Source: an uncultured Treponema sp. (GTDB taxonomy: Bacteria > Spirochaetota > Spirochaetia > Treponematales > Treponemataceae). Taken from it: a DNA stretch of 18,493 nt. Position 1 is the stretch's first letter, and each line of letters starts with the position of its first letter. Shown here piece by piece: positions 1-8,600 of the stretch. Both the position numbers and the translations under genes were made by a program. The notes beneath the pieces are model-generated. The model had not been told where the DNA came from. It did not search any database and saw only the letters and a list, made by a program, of their open reading frames with translations. The stretch lies in the NCBI GenBank assembly GCA_937923945.1, contig CALDWC010000099.1, positions 1 to 18,493 on the forward strand. Direction: 5' to 3'.

Positions 1-58
1 AATGAGACAATTTAGCTGCACGGTGATATTGCATAAAAACGGTATTTATGATAGCATA

Positions 59-338
59 GAGAAACGCTGATTAAAGGTTTTACACCATTAACAGCTTTTC
101 TCGATTGTTTCTCAATGAGTATCTGATCATTTGCGAAACAACGATTTTAAAGGTGAGCACTGAAAAGTAGTCTTTTAAAAACATCAGTTTTTAAAAGACT
201 TTCCTTAGTCTATTGCGAGTTTTGAAAAATTCATGTAATTGTACGTAAAATTTTTCAAAACTCGACGGGCATCTCTAAAAATCTAACCCGAGTTTTTGAA
301 AGATGCCCTCAATTCTCGATTGAATTAATCAGTGCCTC
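59..338 (+). repeat. Palindromic element, copy A (interrupted)
   Basis: First of two tandem copies of a structured non-coding element. Hairpin 1 spans 59-102, with GAGAAACGCTG pairing with CAGCTTTTCTC (one mismatch). Hairpin 2 is an imperfect inverted repeat around 102-144. The left arm of hairpin 3 (GCACTGA, 157-163) is separated from its partner (TCAGTGC, 329-335) by foreign sequence at about 164-310. Similarity to copy B resumes at 311. No open reading frame or recognisable protein is present. Confidence 0.75.
164..310. repeat. 147-bp insert made of inverted repeats, inside copy A
   Basis: The segment is absent from the otherwise matching copy B and splits hairpin 3 of copy A. It holds three inverted repeats. 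One is a perfect 14-bp stem, 169-182 with 187-200 (4-nt loop). One is a perfect 16-bp stem, 216-231 with 249-264 (17-nt spacer). One is an 8-bp GGGCATCT/AGATGCCC pair, 267-274 with 301-308. It encodes no protein. It resembles a small non-autonomous palindromic element, but no target-site duplication is evident. Confidence 0.55.
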
Positions 339-340
339 TA

Positions 341-490
341 TTAGGAAACGCTGATTAAAGGCTTGACGCCATTTAACATCGTTTCCTAATCGTTTCTCAA
401 TGTTCAGCATAAAGGTAGATTCTGAACATTTGCGAAACAACGATTTTAAAAGTGGGTACTGATTAATTCTCGATTGAATTAATCAGTACC
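341..490 (+). repeat. Palindromic element, copy B (intact)
   Basis: Intact copy of the element, just upstream of purQ. Hairpin 1 is 341-389 with 10-bp perfect ends (TTAGGAAACG/CGTTTCCTAA). Hairpin 2 is an imperfect inverted repeat, about 390-445, containing TGTTCAG and CTGAACA. Hairpin 3 is a perfect 15-bp stem, 455-469 with 476-490, and a 6-nt loop. The stretch CATTTGCGAAACAACGATTT is identical in copies A and B. Hairpin 3 ends 5 nt before the purQ Shine-Dalgarno and may affect purQ translation or act as an attenuator. That role is inferred. Confidence 0.8.
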
Positions 491-509
491 TTCATAAAGG
501 AAAAAGAAT

Positions 510-1304
510 ATGAAACCGAAAGCATTAGTATTACACGCTCCCGGAACAAACCGCGATTACGATGCTCAAAAGGCGCTTGAACTCGCCGGTGCGGAAGCGG
601 AAATTGTTCAAATGTTTGCATTGAAAGAAAAAACAAAACGGCTTGCCGATTATCAAATATTGGTTATTCCCGGCGGCTTTTCCTATGCCGACGCCCTCGG
701 AGCCGGAAAATTTTTTGCTTACAACATGCTCAATTATTTTTTTGATGATTTAAACGCTTTTGTATCTGCAGGAAAACCGGTTATTGGGATTTGTAACGGC
801 TTTCAAGTATTGGTAAAAGCGGGAATTTTACCGGGCAGTTTTACCGACGCCGCGTTAAAAAAAGACAGCTACAAAACTCCCGATGCAACCTTGACTTTTA
901 ACGAATGCGGTCATTTTGAATGCCGGTACGTGACACTCATTCCTGAAAAATCGACGTGTATTTGGACAAAAGATTTAACGGAGCCCCTTATCTGTCCGAT
1001 TGCTCACGGTGAAGGTCGATTTTTCGCTGAGGAAAATGTGATGCAGGAAATCGTTTCAAATAAACAAATTGCACTGGTGTATGCCGACATCGAGAAAAAA
1101 ACGGCAAACGGCGTATATCCGTTTAATCCGAATGGTTCTGTACGAGACATCGCGGGTATTTGCAACAAGCAGGGAACCGTTTTAGGTCTCATGCCGCATA
1201 GCGAAAACAATGTCATTCCGCGCATGCGAACCGATGCGATACAACAGCAACAAACCGCCGCCTGTTTAGCACTTTGGAAAGCGGGTGTCAATTACGTGAA
1301 GTAA
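510..1304 (+). CDS. purQ: PurQ, FGAM synthase glutaminase subunit
   Basis: Class I glutamine amidotransferase subunit of phosphoribosylformylglycinamidine synthase. It releases ammonia from glutamine for the fourth step of de novo purine synthesis, working with PurL and PurS in the cytoplasm. The nucleophile is Cys95 in GICNGFQ, and the His-Glu dyad is His230/Glu232 in MPHSEN. PGGFSYADALGAGK (residues 54-67), HGEGR (166-170) and NPNGS (206-210) are PurQ hallmarks. At 264 aa it belongs to the longer PurQ form; many bacterial PurQ proteins are about 225 aa. SENN replaces the more usual PER after the catalytic His. The start is the ATG 8 nt after AAAGGA (496-501). No purL or purS lies within the window, and the upstream 500 bp is non-coding. 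Confidence 0.93.
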   Translation: MKPKALVLHAPGTNRDYDAQKALELAGAEAEIVQMFALKEKTKRLADYQILVIPGGFSYADALGAGKFFAYNMLNYFFDDLNAFVSAGKPVIGICNGFQVLVKAGILPGSFTDAALKKDSYKTPDATLTFNECGHFECRYVTLIPEKSTCIWTKDLTEPLICPIAHGEGRFFAEENVMQEIVSNKQIALVYADIEKKTANGVYPFNPNGSVRDIAGICNKQGTVLGLMPHSENNVIPRMRTDAIQQQQTAACLALWKAGVNYVK

Positions 1305-1321
1305 TAAGCAATACATAAAAA

Positions 1322-1353
1322 TTTCGGATTGTCTCAAATGAGACAACCCGAAA
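1322..1353. terminator. Bidirectional terminator hairpin
   Basis: A 14-pair stem with one mismatch (1322-1335 with 1340-1353) and an AAAT loop, in the gap between the converging purQ and flavodiiron genes. The stem is TTTCGG-A-TTGTCTC against GAGACAA-C-CCGAAA. An A-rich left flank and CGGTTTT on the right suit termination in both directions. Confidence 0.75.
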
Positions 1354-1397
1354 CGGTTTTAGCAAAAAACTCTCGGTTAAAAATACCCCGAAAACCT

Positions 1398-2606
1398 TTA
1401 TAACGTCTCGGCAAGCTGCTCACCGAGTTTTTCCAGTTCGGCTAAATCGTTTTCCAGCGGAACGCCTTGCCATTCATAAGAAGGCAGATTTGTCCACTGC
1501 ATTTTTTCGATGCGTTGCTCGTATTCACGTTTCGCACCGCCGACCCAGCCCCAACTGCCGAGACGGAGGACGTTCTTTTTATAAAAATGCTTCCGCTCAA
1601 AAAGATCTAAAATGTGTGCCATTGGCGGAAACATTTTATATTCGTAAGTTGGCATTGCAAGAACGAGGCATTTTGCTTTGTACGCTGCAGCGAGAACGTA
1701 GGCGGTCGGCATGTCGGGAATTTGAAGCATTGTGTAAGGCACTCCTTTGCGCTCCAAACCGCGGACAACCGCGTCAACGCCTTGCTTGGTGTATCCGTAC
1801 ATTGATCCCCAAATGACACACACTTCTTTGTCAAATTCGCAGGTTGTTCCATAGCCGGCAAGTTTTTTATAAAGGTCAATGATGTGAGCCCGCTGCTTTC
1901 CCCAGATAATGCCGTGACTCGGACAAATAATACGGACATCGGACGGCACTTTGTCGATTGCTTTGAGGATAAACGTATTAAAACTCGCCATAACGGTTGC
2001 ATAGTACCGCAGCACTTCTTCGTCATAAGCTCTAATGTCCGCTTCGGAATTTTCCGCATCGAGCAGTTTAGCGCTCACGTCTCCGTATCCGCCGAAACAA
2101 TCGCAGGAAAATAAAGCGCCCTCTGCAGCGTAGTACGTCATCATCGTTTCCGGCCAGTGGACGTTCGGTGTTTCAAAAAAGCGCAACTCATCAGAGCCAC
2201 CGAGCGGTAAGGTTTCATTATCCGTAACCGCATGTAAATTTTCCGTTATTTTGAAAAAGTTTTTAACAAAAGCGACACCTTTTGCCGTAGCATAAAACTG
2301 CACTTTGGGATTCACGGAAGCGATACGCCTGATAAAACCGGAATGATCGGGTTCCATGTGGTTCAGCACCACTACATCAATATCGGAAAGTGTCATCCCC
2401 AACTCCGCCAAGTCTTTGATATACCCGTTTCCGGATTCATCGTCTCCGAGGGTTCCATCAATGAGAACGTTTTTTTCACCGCGAATAAGGTACGAGTTAA
2501 TCGTGACTCCGTTCGGAACTTCCCAAATTCCCTCAAAGCGCAAATTCGGTTTATGAATCCGCGTTGTTATACAAAAAACTTTTTCCGTTATTTTTTTTAC
2601 ACTCAT
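1398..2606 (-). CDS. Flavodiiron protein (A-type flavoprotein, O2/NO reductase)
   Basis: Soluble flavodiiron protein of 402 aa that reduces O2 to water and/or NO to N2O in anaerobes, usually with electrons from rubredoxin. The N-terminal metallo-beta-lactamase-like domain shows all diiron ligands: H83-x-E85-x-D87-H88, H150, D169 and H231. The C-terminal flavodoxin domain begins near residue 262, with the FMN phosphate loop at GSMYGYTKQ. No rubredoxin or flavin reductase domain is fused, so this is a class A enzyme. The start is set at the ATG at 2606 because GAGGAG (2614-2619) lies 7 nt upstream. The upstream in-frame GTG at 2621 would put the Shine-Dalgarno inside the gene. It probably protects an oxygen-sensitive cell; the preferred substrate (O2 or NO) cannot be read from sequence. 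Confidence 0.93.
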   Translation of the reverse strand: MSVKKITEKVFCITTRIHKPNLRFEGIWEVPNGVTINSYLIRGEKNVLIDGTLGDDESGNGYIKDLAELGMTLSDIDVVVLNHMEPDHSGFIRRIASVNPKVQFYATAKGVAFVKNFFKITENLHAVTDNETLPLGGSDELRFFETPNVHWPETMMTYYAAEGALFSCDCFGGYGDVSAKLLDAENSEADIRAYDEEVLRYYATVMASFNTFILKAIDKVPSDVRIICPSHGIIWGKQRAHIIDLYKKLAGYGTTCEFDKEVCVIWGSMYGYTKQGVDAVVRGLERKGVPYTMLQIPDMPTAYVLAAAYKAKCLVLAMPTYEYKMFPPMAHILDLFERKHFYKKNVLRLGSWGWVGGAKREYEQRIEKMQWTNLPSYEWQGVPLENDLAELEKLGEQLAETL

Positions 2607-2613
2607 AGAAATA

Positions 2614-2619
2614 CTCCTC
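2614..2619 (-). promoter_or_regulatory. Ribosome binding site deciding the flavodiiron start
   Basis: GAGGAG on the minus strand, 7 nt before the ATG at 2606. It favours this ATG over the in-frame GTG at 2621. Confidence 0.75.
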
Positions 2620-2656
2620 ACATTACAACCGGCAGGTTGCTTTTAATTATTGCCTC

Positions 2657-2685
2657 CTTATATATCAAATAAAAGAAAAAATCAA
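2657..2685 (-). promoter_or_regulatory. Promoter of the flavodiiron gene
   Basis: TTGATT (2680-2685), 17-bp spacer, TATAAG (2657-2662) on the minus strand. It starts 7 bp past the stop of the upstream MATE gene, so the flavodiiron gene can be expressed on its own. The predicted leader contains an unused AAGGAGG and a small CAACC/GGTTG hairpin (2626-2639). Confidence 0.5.
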
Positions 2686-2691
2686 GTATGC

Positions 2692-4086
2692 CTACGCTAC
2701 CCGCTTAGTCATCCAAACGCCTTTTTTGTAGTGAAAGAGTGCAATTCCCAAATGAGCGATTTCGGCGAGCACGTATGAAACCCATACCGCTTCAAGCGGC
2801 AGCTGCAGCACGGTTACCGCCAAAAAAAGATAAGGTAACTGCACAACCCAACTCGAACCGACGCTTGCATACAAGAGCGGACGGGTATGTCCCGAACCGG
2901 AAAAAACCGCCTGAAGTCCGATAGTAAAGGAAAGCGGAATATATGAGCAGCTTAAAATACGCACCATCATAACACCCTTGTCAATCGTTTCCGCACTCTC
3001 AAAAAAAAGAGACAAAATAGCACGCGGAAAAAGGAGCAACAGTAGCGTAATCACCGCAACCGTTCCGCAGCAAATAAAAGCGCCGACCAGCGCAGTCCGT
3101 TTTGCCGCGTGTACGTCATCGCGTCCCAAGTGGTGTCCGACGATTGCTGAACTCGCCATGTTAAATCCGAAAAGCGGCACGAGCGCAAAGCCCGAAAGTT
3201 TTCCGCCAACACCGGCAAGCGCAGTCGCCACATCGCCATACTGGCTGACAAACTTGATTAAAAGCGATATAAAAAACTGACGGACAAAAATATTAAAGCC
3301 TGCCGGTAAACCGATTCGCAGCAAGTCAAAATCAATTTCACGATCGAGCCGGAACAATCCTTTCACATCAATCGTTCGCCCCTTTTTCCCTGACAGCAAA
3401 ATCGCAAAACCGGTGATAAAACTCACCGTAATGGAAACGCAGGTTGCAAGCGATGCGCCGAATGCACCCAGTCCCAATCCGTGAATTTCAAACGGCAGCG
3501 ATATATTTCCGATCGGGGGAACCGTTTCAAAAATAAAAATCGGGTCTAAAATAAAATTGAGTAAACCGGCAAACACCATTATTTTCATTGGAGTTTTTGA
3601 GTCATCGGTACAGCGGAAAATCGTATTTACCGAATACGATGAAAAAGCAAGCGGCAAAAAGAAAATACGCAACCAGCCGTAATCAAGTGCATGGCGGATT
3701 ACCTGTTCGTCTTTGGTATATAAATGCAAAAGCGGTTTTAAAAAAATAAAAAGAAGCAGTCCGGAAAGAACTGCCAACACTACTTTAAAACTGATCGTTT
3801 GTTCCGCGATACGCTGGGTGTGTTCATGATCGCCGCGTCCGTAACTTTGCGAAATCATAGCAACGGAACTGGAACCGGCAACTTCATTGAGAACGGTAAA
3901 AAGCTGGTACAAAACGGAAAAAATTGTAACGCCGGTTACCGCCTGCTGGGAGTATTGTCCGATCCATGCCATATCCACAATGTCATAAAAGCTTTGCATT
4001 CCCATGGCAATCATGGTCGGATAGCCCAATTTCCAAAGCTCTGCTGCGATTGAACCGTTATTTTTCACCTGCATCTGATCTTGCAT
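2692..4086 (-). CDS. MATE-family multidrug/metabolite exporter
   Basis: Integral membrane antiporter of the MATE family (NorM/DinF-like), about 464 aa. Twelve hydrophobic segments are recognisable, in two six-helix halves. The N-terminal half has the typical LGYPTMIAMGMQSFYDIVDM start followed by a GQYSQQAVTGV loop. GAFGASLAT and LRIGLPAG match the family's repeated half-domain pattern. Members export cationic drugs or metabolites using a Na+ or H+ gradient; the substrate cannot be told here. The start is uncertain: ATG 4086 lies 11 nt after GAGGG, ATG 4095 is only 2 nt after it, and an in-frame TTG at 4104 is also possible. The gene follows tRNA-Gly on the same strand with no clear terminator between them. 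Confidence 0.88.
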   Translation of the reverse strand: MQDQMQVKNNGSIAAELWKLGYPTMIAMGMQSFYDIVDMAWIGQYSQQAVTGVTIFSVLYQLFTVLNEVAGSSSVAMISQSYGRGDHEHTQRIAEQTISFKVVLAVLSGLLLFIFLKPLLHLYTKDEQVIRHALDYGWLRIFFLPLAFSSYSVNTIFRCTDDSKTPMKIMVFAGLLNFILDPIFIFETVPPIGNISLPFEIHGLGLGAFGASLATCVSITVSFITGFAILLSGKKGRTIDVKGLFRLDREIDFDLLRIGLPAGFNIFVRQFFISLLIKFVSQYGDVATALAGVGGKLSGFALVPLFGFNMASSAIVGHHLGRDDVHAAKRTALVGAFICCGTVAVITLLLLLFPRAILSLFFESAETIDKGVMMVRILSCSYIPLSFTIGLQAVFSGSGHTRPLLYASVGSSWVVQLPYLFLAVTVLQLPLEAVWVSYVLAEIAHLGIALFHYKKGVWMTKRVA

Positions 4087-4170
4087 CGCTTTCATTACCC
4101 TCAAATCATTGATTATTGTTACCCGTTTTATAAATAGAACTTTTATGAAATACCGATATTACAATAGATA

Positions 4171-4242
4171 AGCGGATGATGGGAGTCGAACCCACGTCAC
4201 AAGCTTGGGAAGCTTGGATAATAGCCGTTATATGACATCCGC
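4171..4242 (-). tRNA. tRNA-Gly (anticodon CCC)
   Basis: Cloverleaf on the minus strand. The acceptor stem is GCGGATG/CATCCGC with a U discriminator. The anticodon stem is CAAGC/GCTTG around loop TTCCCAA, giving anticodon CCC after U33. The T-arm is GTGGG-TTCGACT-CCCAT. CCA is not encoded. The D-stem starts with A10 rather than the usual G10. Confidence 0.93.
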
Positions 4243-4305
4243 AAAAAGTAAAAGCTCATTTCGCTTTCTAAAAAGAAATTTCAGAAACCGTATACTATTT
4301 TTATG

Positions 4306-4334
4306 AGTATACTCCAAAGGCGAAAAAAAGTCAA
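4306..4334 (-). promoter_or_regulatory. Promoter for tRNA-Gly
   Basis: TTGACT (4329-4334), a spacer of exactly 17 bp, then TATACT (4306-4311) on the minus strand. It predicts a start near 4299 and a 5' leader of about 57 nt before the mature tRNA. It may also serve the downstream MATE gene. Confidence 0.7.
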
Positions 4335-4433
4335 TATACCGTAAATGAAAAAAAAAGAAATAATTTTTCTAAAACCGTAAAGAATCGCTTGAATTTATTT
4401 TTATAGCAAAAAGACTTTTTTTTAACTTTATAG

Positions 4434-4439
4434 TACAAT
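4434..4439 (+). promoter_or_regulatory. -10 box directly before sbcD
   Basis: TACAAT ends 6 nt before the sbcD ATG, so the transcript would begin at or next to the start codon. The region 17 bp upstream (AAGACT) is a poor -35. No Shine-Dalgarno is present. An overlapping TATAGT at 4429-4434 is an alternative. Confidence 0.4.
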
Positions 4440-4445
4440 CACCGT

Positions 4446-5603
4446 ATGAAATTTTTGCAGATTGGCGATTTACATTTAGGAAAAAAATTATACGAAATAT
4501 CGTTGTATGATGATCAAGTTTTTATGCTCAAACACATTGTGCGGCTACTCAAAGAAGACGACTACGATGCGCTTTTCATTACCGGCGATATTTACGAACA
4601 AGCGATGCCTTCACAAGAAGCGGTTCGCTTGTTCGGGAATTTTTTGGAAACGCTTCGGGCGGAACTTCCGAATCTTGCGGTGTTTATTATTTCAGGCAAT
4701 CACGATTCAACGATCAGGCTTTCCTATGCGCGGGAAATTTTTAAAACGCAAAACATTTTTATTCAAACAAGTTTTGATGAAACCTATGAGCCGATTATTT
4801 TTGAATCAGGCGGTGAACGCTGCGCAATATTTCTACTTCCGTTTTTGCAGCAATCGTTTTTTAAAAACAAAAAAACATCCTACGGTATCAGCAGTCAAGG
4901 AGAAATTCTCGCTGAAGTAAGCGAGTTTTTACAAACGAAAATCATCGATGAAATGCCGAACGTATTGTTGGCGCATCTTTACACAACGCCGGTCGCTCAA
5001 ACGGAAGTCCAGTTCCGCGGAACGGTCGAGCATGTTTCCGCAACACTTTTTCATTTTTTTGATTATGTTGCACTGGGACACATCCATTCATTTTCAAAAA
5101 TCACCGACCGCATGTACTACGCGGGCTCTCCTTTTGCGTATTCGTTTGACGAAGTTAAAAATAATAATTACAAAAAATTCGCGCTGCGCATTGAGTTGAA
5201 CTGTCGTGAAAAAAAACCGCAGCCGTTTGTTTCAAAAGTTGAAATCCCCCAGCGACATCGCCTCCAAGTTTTAAACGGAGAATTTTCCGAGTTTATGTCA
5301 ACCGATAAGTTTGACGCCCATCGTAATGACTATTTACAAATTGAACTTGAAAATTCGGAGGCAGTCGAATCGCCCATGAAACTTTTACATAAAAAATTTC
5401 CCTTGATTATGCACATCACTCAAAATAATTTTCAAAGTATGATGACGAACCGCACGGACAATCAAACGATTGAAGCAATCGGTGAACGGGATTTTAAAAC
5501 AATTTATACATTATTCATCAAAGAAATCGGCAGTGAAACCGATGATGCCGAATTGGATTTAGCGCAAAGGTTTTGGAACGCCGCTGAGGAGGATAACGAA
5601 TGA
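4446..5603 (+). CDS. sbcD: SbcD nuclease subunit of SbcCD (Mre11 family)
   Basis: Mn-dependent nuclease subunit of the SbcCD complex, which opens hairpins and trims blocked DNA ends. All metallophosphoesterase motifs are visible: D8-x-H10, G47-D48, G84-N85-H86-D87, H177 (LLAH) and GH212-I-H214. The C-terminal part (about 230-385) is the capping and SbcC-binding region, and is weakly conserved. The 385-aa length fits the family (E. coli about 400). It overlaps sbcC by ATGA, so the two are translationally coupled. There is no Shine-Dalgarno before the ATG, and a -10-like box ends 6 nt upstream, which suggests a leaderless message. Palindromic DNA is the known substrate of this complex, and the same window carries palindromic elements. 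Confidence 0.95.
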   Translation: MKFLQIGDLHLGKKLYEISLYDDQVFMLKHIVRLLKEDDYDALFITGDIYEQAMPSQEAVRLFGNFLETLRAELPNLAVFIISGNHDSTIRLSYAREIFKTQNIFIQTSFDETYEPIIFESGGERCAIFLLPFLQQSFFKNKKTSYGISSQGEILAEVSEFLQTKIIDEMPNVLLAHLYTTPVAQTEVQFRGTVEHVSATLFHFFDYVALGHIHSFSKITDRMYYAGSPFAYSFDEVKNNNYKKFALRIELNCREKKPQPFVSKVEIPQRHRLQVLNGEFSEFMSTDKFDAHRNDYLQIELENSEAVESPMKLLHKKFPLIMHITQNNFQSMMTNRTDNQTIEAIGERDFKTIYTLFIKEIGSETDDAELDLAQRFWNAAEEDNE

Positions 5604-8600
5604 CACCGATAAAATTGATTATGAAAAACATCGGTCCTTTCAACGGAAAAGTTGAAGTGGATTTTTCGATATACAAAGGAATATTTTTAATTGCGGGTGA
5701 CACCGGTGCCGGTAAAACAACCATCCTCGATGCGATTTGTTATGCGTTTTTTGGTAGGACGCCTTCGTTTGTTAAGGGACCGAATAAAAAAAGTTTTGCA
5801 TCCGATTTTATTTCCGAAAGCGATCATGACTCTTTCGTTGATTTTACGTTTCGCATAAACGAAAACGGTACCGCACATTCATACGAGATTTATCGTTCGG
5901 TTCCGAATGAAAAAAACAATACGGATGTTTGTAAATTGTTTTCGCTTGATGATGAAAAAAAATGTCATGAATTTGCAGGTAAAAAAACGGAAGTGCAAAA
6001 TAAAATTTTAGATATTATAAAACTTTCCTATGAAGAGTTTTCAAAAATAATTTTATTACCGCAAGGTGCATTTTCAGATTTTATAAAACAAAACTCAAAA
6101 GAAAAAGAAGAAATTCTAAAAGACATTTTTGATGTAAAAAAATTTTCTTCGTTTATAAAAAAACTTTCCGATGAAGCCGCTTTGAAAAAAACTGAAGTTA
6201 TCAATCTTGAAAATCAAATTCAAAAAATGCAGGAAACATACAACGATAATAATTATGAGAGCATTCAACGGGAAGCGCGCGAAACAATTAACACTTTAAA
6301 ACGGGAAGCGGCGGAAGTGAGCAAGCAGCTTGAAATTAAAAGTGCGGAAAAATTTCAAGCGGAACGATTCGACGCAAAGAAAAAAGAACTTGCCGAAGAA
6401 AAAGAACGCTTTGAAAAAATTCAAGCGGATGAAAATGAAATGAGCGTTTTAAAAGAAAAAGTAGACAAGGCGCAAAAAGTACTGCCGCTCATCGTGCACG
6501 TAAAAAATATTGCGGAGCTGGAAGAAAAAAGAACCGCCGCTGAAAAAAAACTCGATGAGGTAACCGAAGCGGCAAAAACAAGCGAAACGCAGTTGTCGGA
6601 ACTCACGAATGAAAATACGCTTGCATATATCGAAGCGCAAAAACTTTTACGCGAAAAGCTCATTCAACAAGAAGATCGGTTGCAGCAAGCCGCACGCCTC
6701 TATGAAAATTTTAGTGTCGATAAAGGAAAACTTTTCGAAACGGAACGTATGATCAAACCGAAAAAAAAAGAATATGAACAAAAGAGTGAAGAACTTGCGG
6801 CGCTGAAAAACGAATTGGAACCGCTGAGCGAAAAAATAGAAAAACTGAATGCGTATTCGGATGAAGTTGAAACAAAAAAAACACGATACGATAAGATACA
6901 GCAAAGTGTACAAGTTTTAAAAGAGTACAACGAAAAAAAGCTGACGCGCAATGCAACCGAAATAAATGTAACGAAGTATAAAACCAAATTGTCGCTCCTT
7001 GAAAAAAATATTCTTATTGAAACGGAAGAGCTGGAGCAGCTAAAACGGCAAAAAGAAAAAACAGAGCAAGCAGCCCTTGCTGTAAAACTTGCCGCTACGC
7101 TCCGAGATGATGAGCCGTGTCCGGTTTGCGGTTCGCGTCATCATCCGAAGCCCGCAACATCGGAATTGATGAGTACATTTTCATTTGATGAGCGAATCGA
7201 AAAATCGGAAAACGCTTTAAAAAATTTTAATACGGAACGGGATGAGATACGGGAAAAAGCAATTTCATTTCGCGAAAAACTGAGCGCAATATCCGAGTCC
7301 CTTTCCGATTTGGAAAATAAACTATCCGAAAGCGGTTTCGATGCAGCGGCGCTTGAAACCGATGCAATGAATACGAAACTTGAAACCGCTCGGACGGAAT
7401 TAAACGATGCAACAAAAAAACTGTCCGCTGCAAAACAAGCGATTGAAAAAAAAGCAATGATTGAACAGCGAATTAAAACGCTTGAGCGTACCGGTGAACA
7501 AATTCTTTCGGAACTAACCGAGTTGGAAAAAAAGCAAACGGAATTGCAGGCTGCCATCAAAGCAAATCAAACTCAGCTTGAAAAAATTTTACCGGACGGG
7601 TTTGATATTACGGCAAATTCACCGGAAGTTGCATTGGAAAAAACAATTACCGAAAAAGAAACCGTAACCCGCACCATCAATGCACACCACGAAAATGTGC
7701 AGGAAGTGACGACGAAATTGGAAAAACAAAAAACACAAATTGAAGAAACGGAAAAGCAACTCTCAGCAATGAGCGAACAACTTGAAAAAAATAATGCGGA
7801 ACTTGAAAGCGAATGTGAACGGGTATCTATTGAAAAAGAAAATGTTTTAAATTTTTTTCTGGATGAAAATACAATCGATGAATACCGTCAAACAATTTCC
7901 CGATTTAATGAAAACAAAATTGCCGTAACCGAAAAAATAAAGAGCTTGCAAACCGAATTGGATAGCGCACCGGAACTTGATTTGGGAAAAATACTCGGTG
8001 AAATTGCAGCTTATAGTTCAAAAGCGGATGAAATCCAAGAACGGTTAATTTTAACCACGGAAGAGTTAACGGCAACAACCGAAACACATAATCGGTACAC
8101 CGAATTGTGCAAAAATCACGAGGCAGCCGTTAGCGAAGCAAACGCGATTAAAAAATTATACGATAAAGTTTCCGGCAACAATACAAAAAAATTAAAGTTC
8201 GATACCTGGAGGCTTTCGCATTTATTCCGGCAAGTGATAACCTTTGCAAATAAACGCTTTACGGCAATTTCAAATGATCGGTATTTTTTGGAATTGAGTT
8301 CGGAAGCGCAAAGCAAGCAGGGTTACTCCGGTTTGGATTTATTGGTGTATGATTCTCACACGGGAAAAACGCGGTTTGTTTCCACGCTTTCAGGCGGTGA
8401 AACATTTATCGCATCGGTGTGCATAGCGCTCGGTTTAGCGGATACGCTTACGAATAATGCGGGCGGTATTCATATTGATTCAATGTTCATTGATGAAGGC
8501 TTCGGTTCACTGGACAGTGAAAACCTTGCGCGAGTGTTTGACAGTTTGGAGTTGGTAACCCAATACGAAAGTTTACAGCTACTCGGTATTATTTCGCACA

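Noticed and set aside
59..490. CRISPR array
   Set aside because: The repeats are long, palindromic, only two, and differ in size. There are no regular short repeats with unique spacers and no cas genes.
510..1304. purQ as a PurL/PurQ fusion remnant
   Set aside because: The start, Shine-Dalgarno and complete amidotransferase domain fit a stand-alone subunit. Upstream frames show no PurL sequence.
2626..2658. Leader peptide starting at ATT after the orphan AAGGAGG
   Set aside because: ATT starts are very rare and the nine-codon frame has no attenuation-like codon pattern. It is recorded only as an orphan Shine-Dalgarno.
6761..6769. A9 tract in sbcC as a phase-variation switch
   Set aside because: A8-A9 runs are common throughout this AAA-Lys-rich gene and intergenic DNA, the frame is intact, and a repair gene is an unlikely phase-variable target.
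7141..7560. 139-aa minus-strand frame inside sbcC (and similar Ser/Phe-rich frames at 6421-6987)
   Set aside because: These low-complexity Ser/Phe-rich translations are what the complement of a Lys/Glu-rich coiled coil gives.
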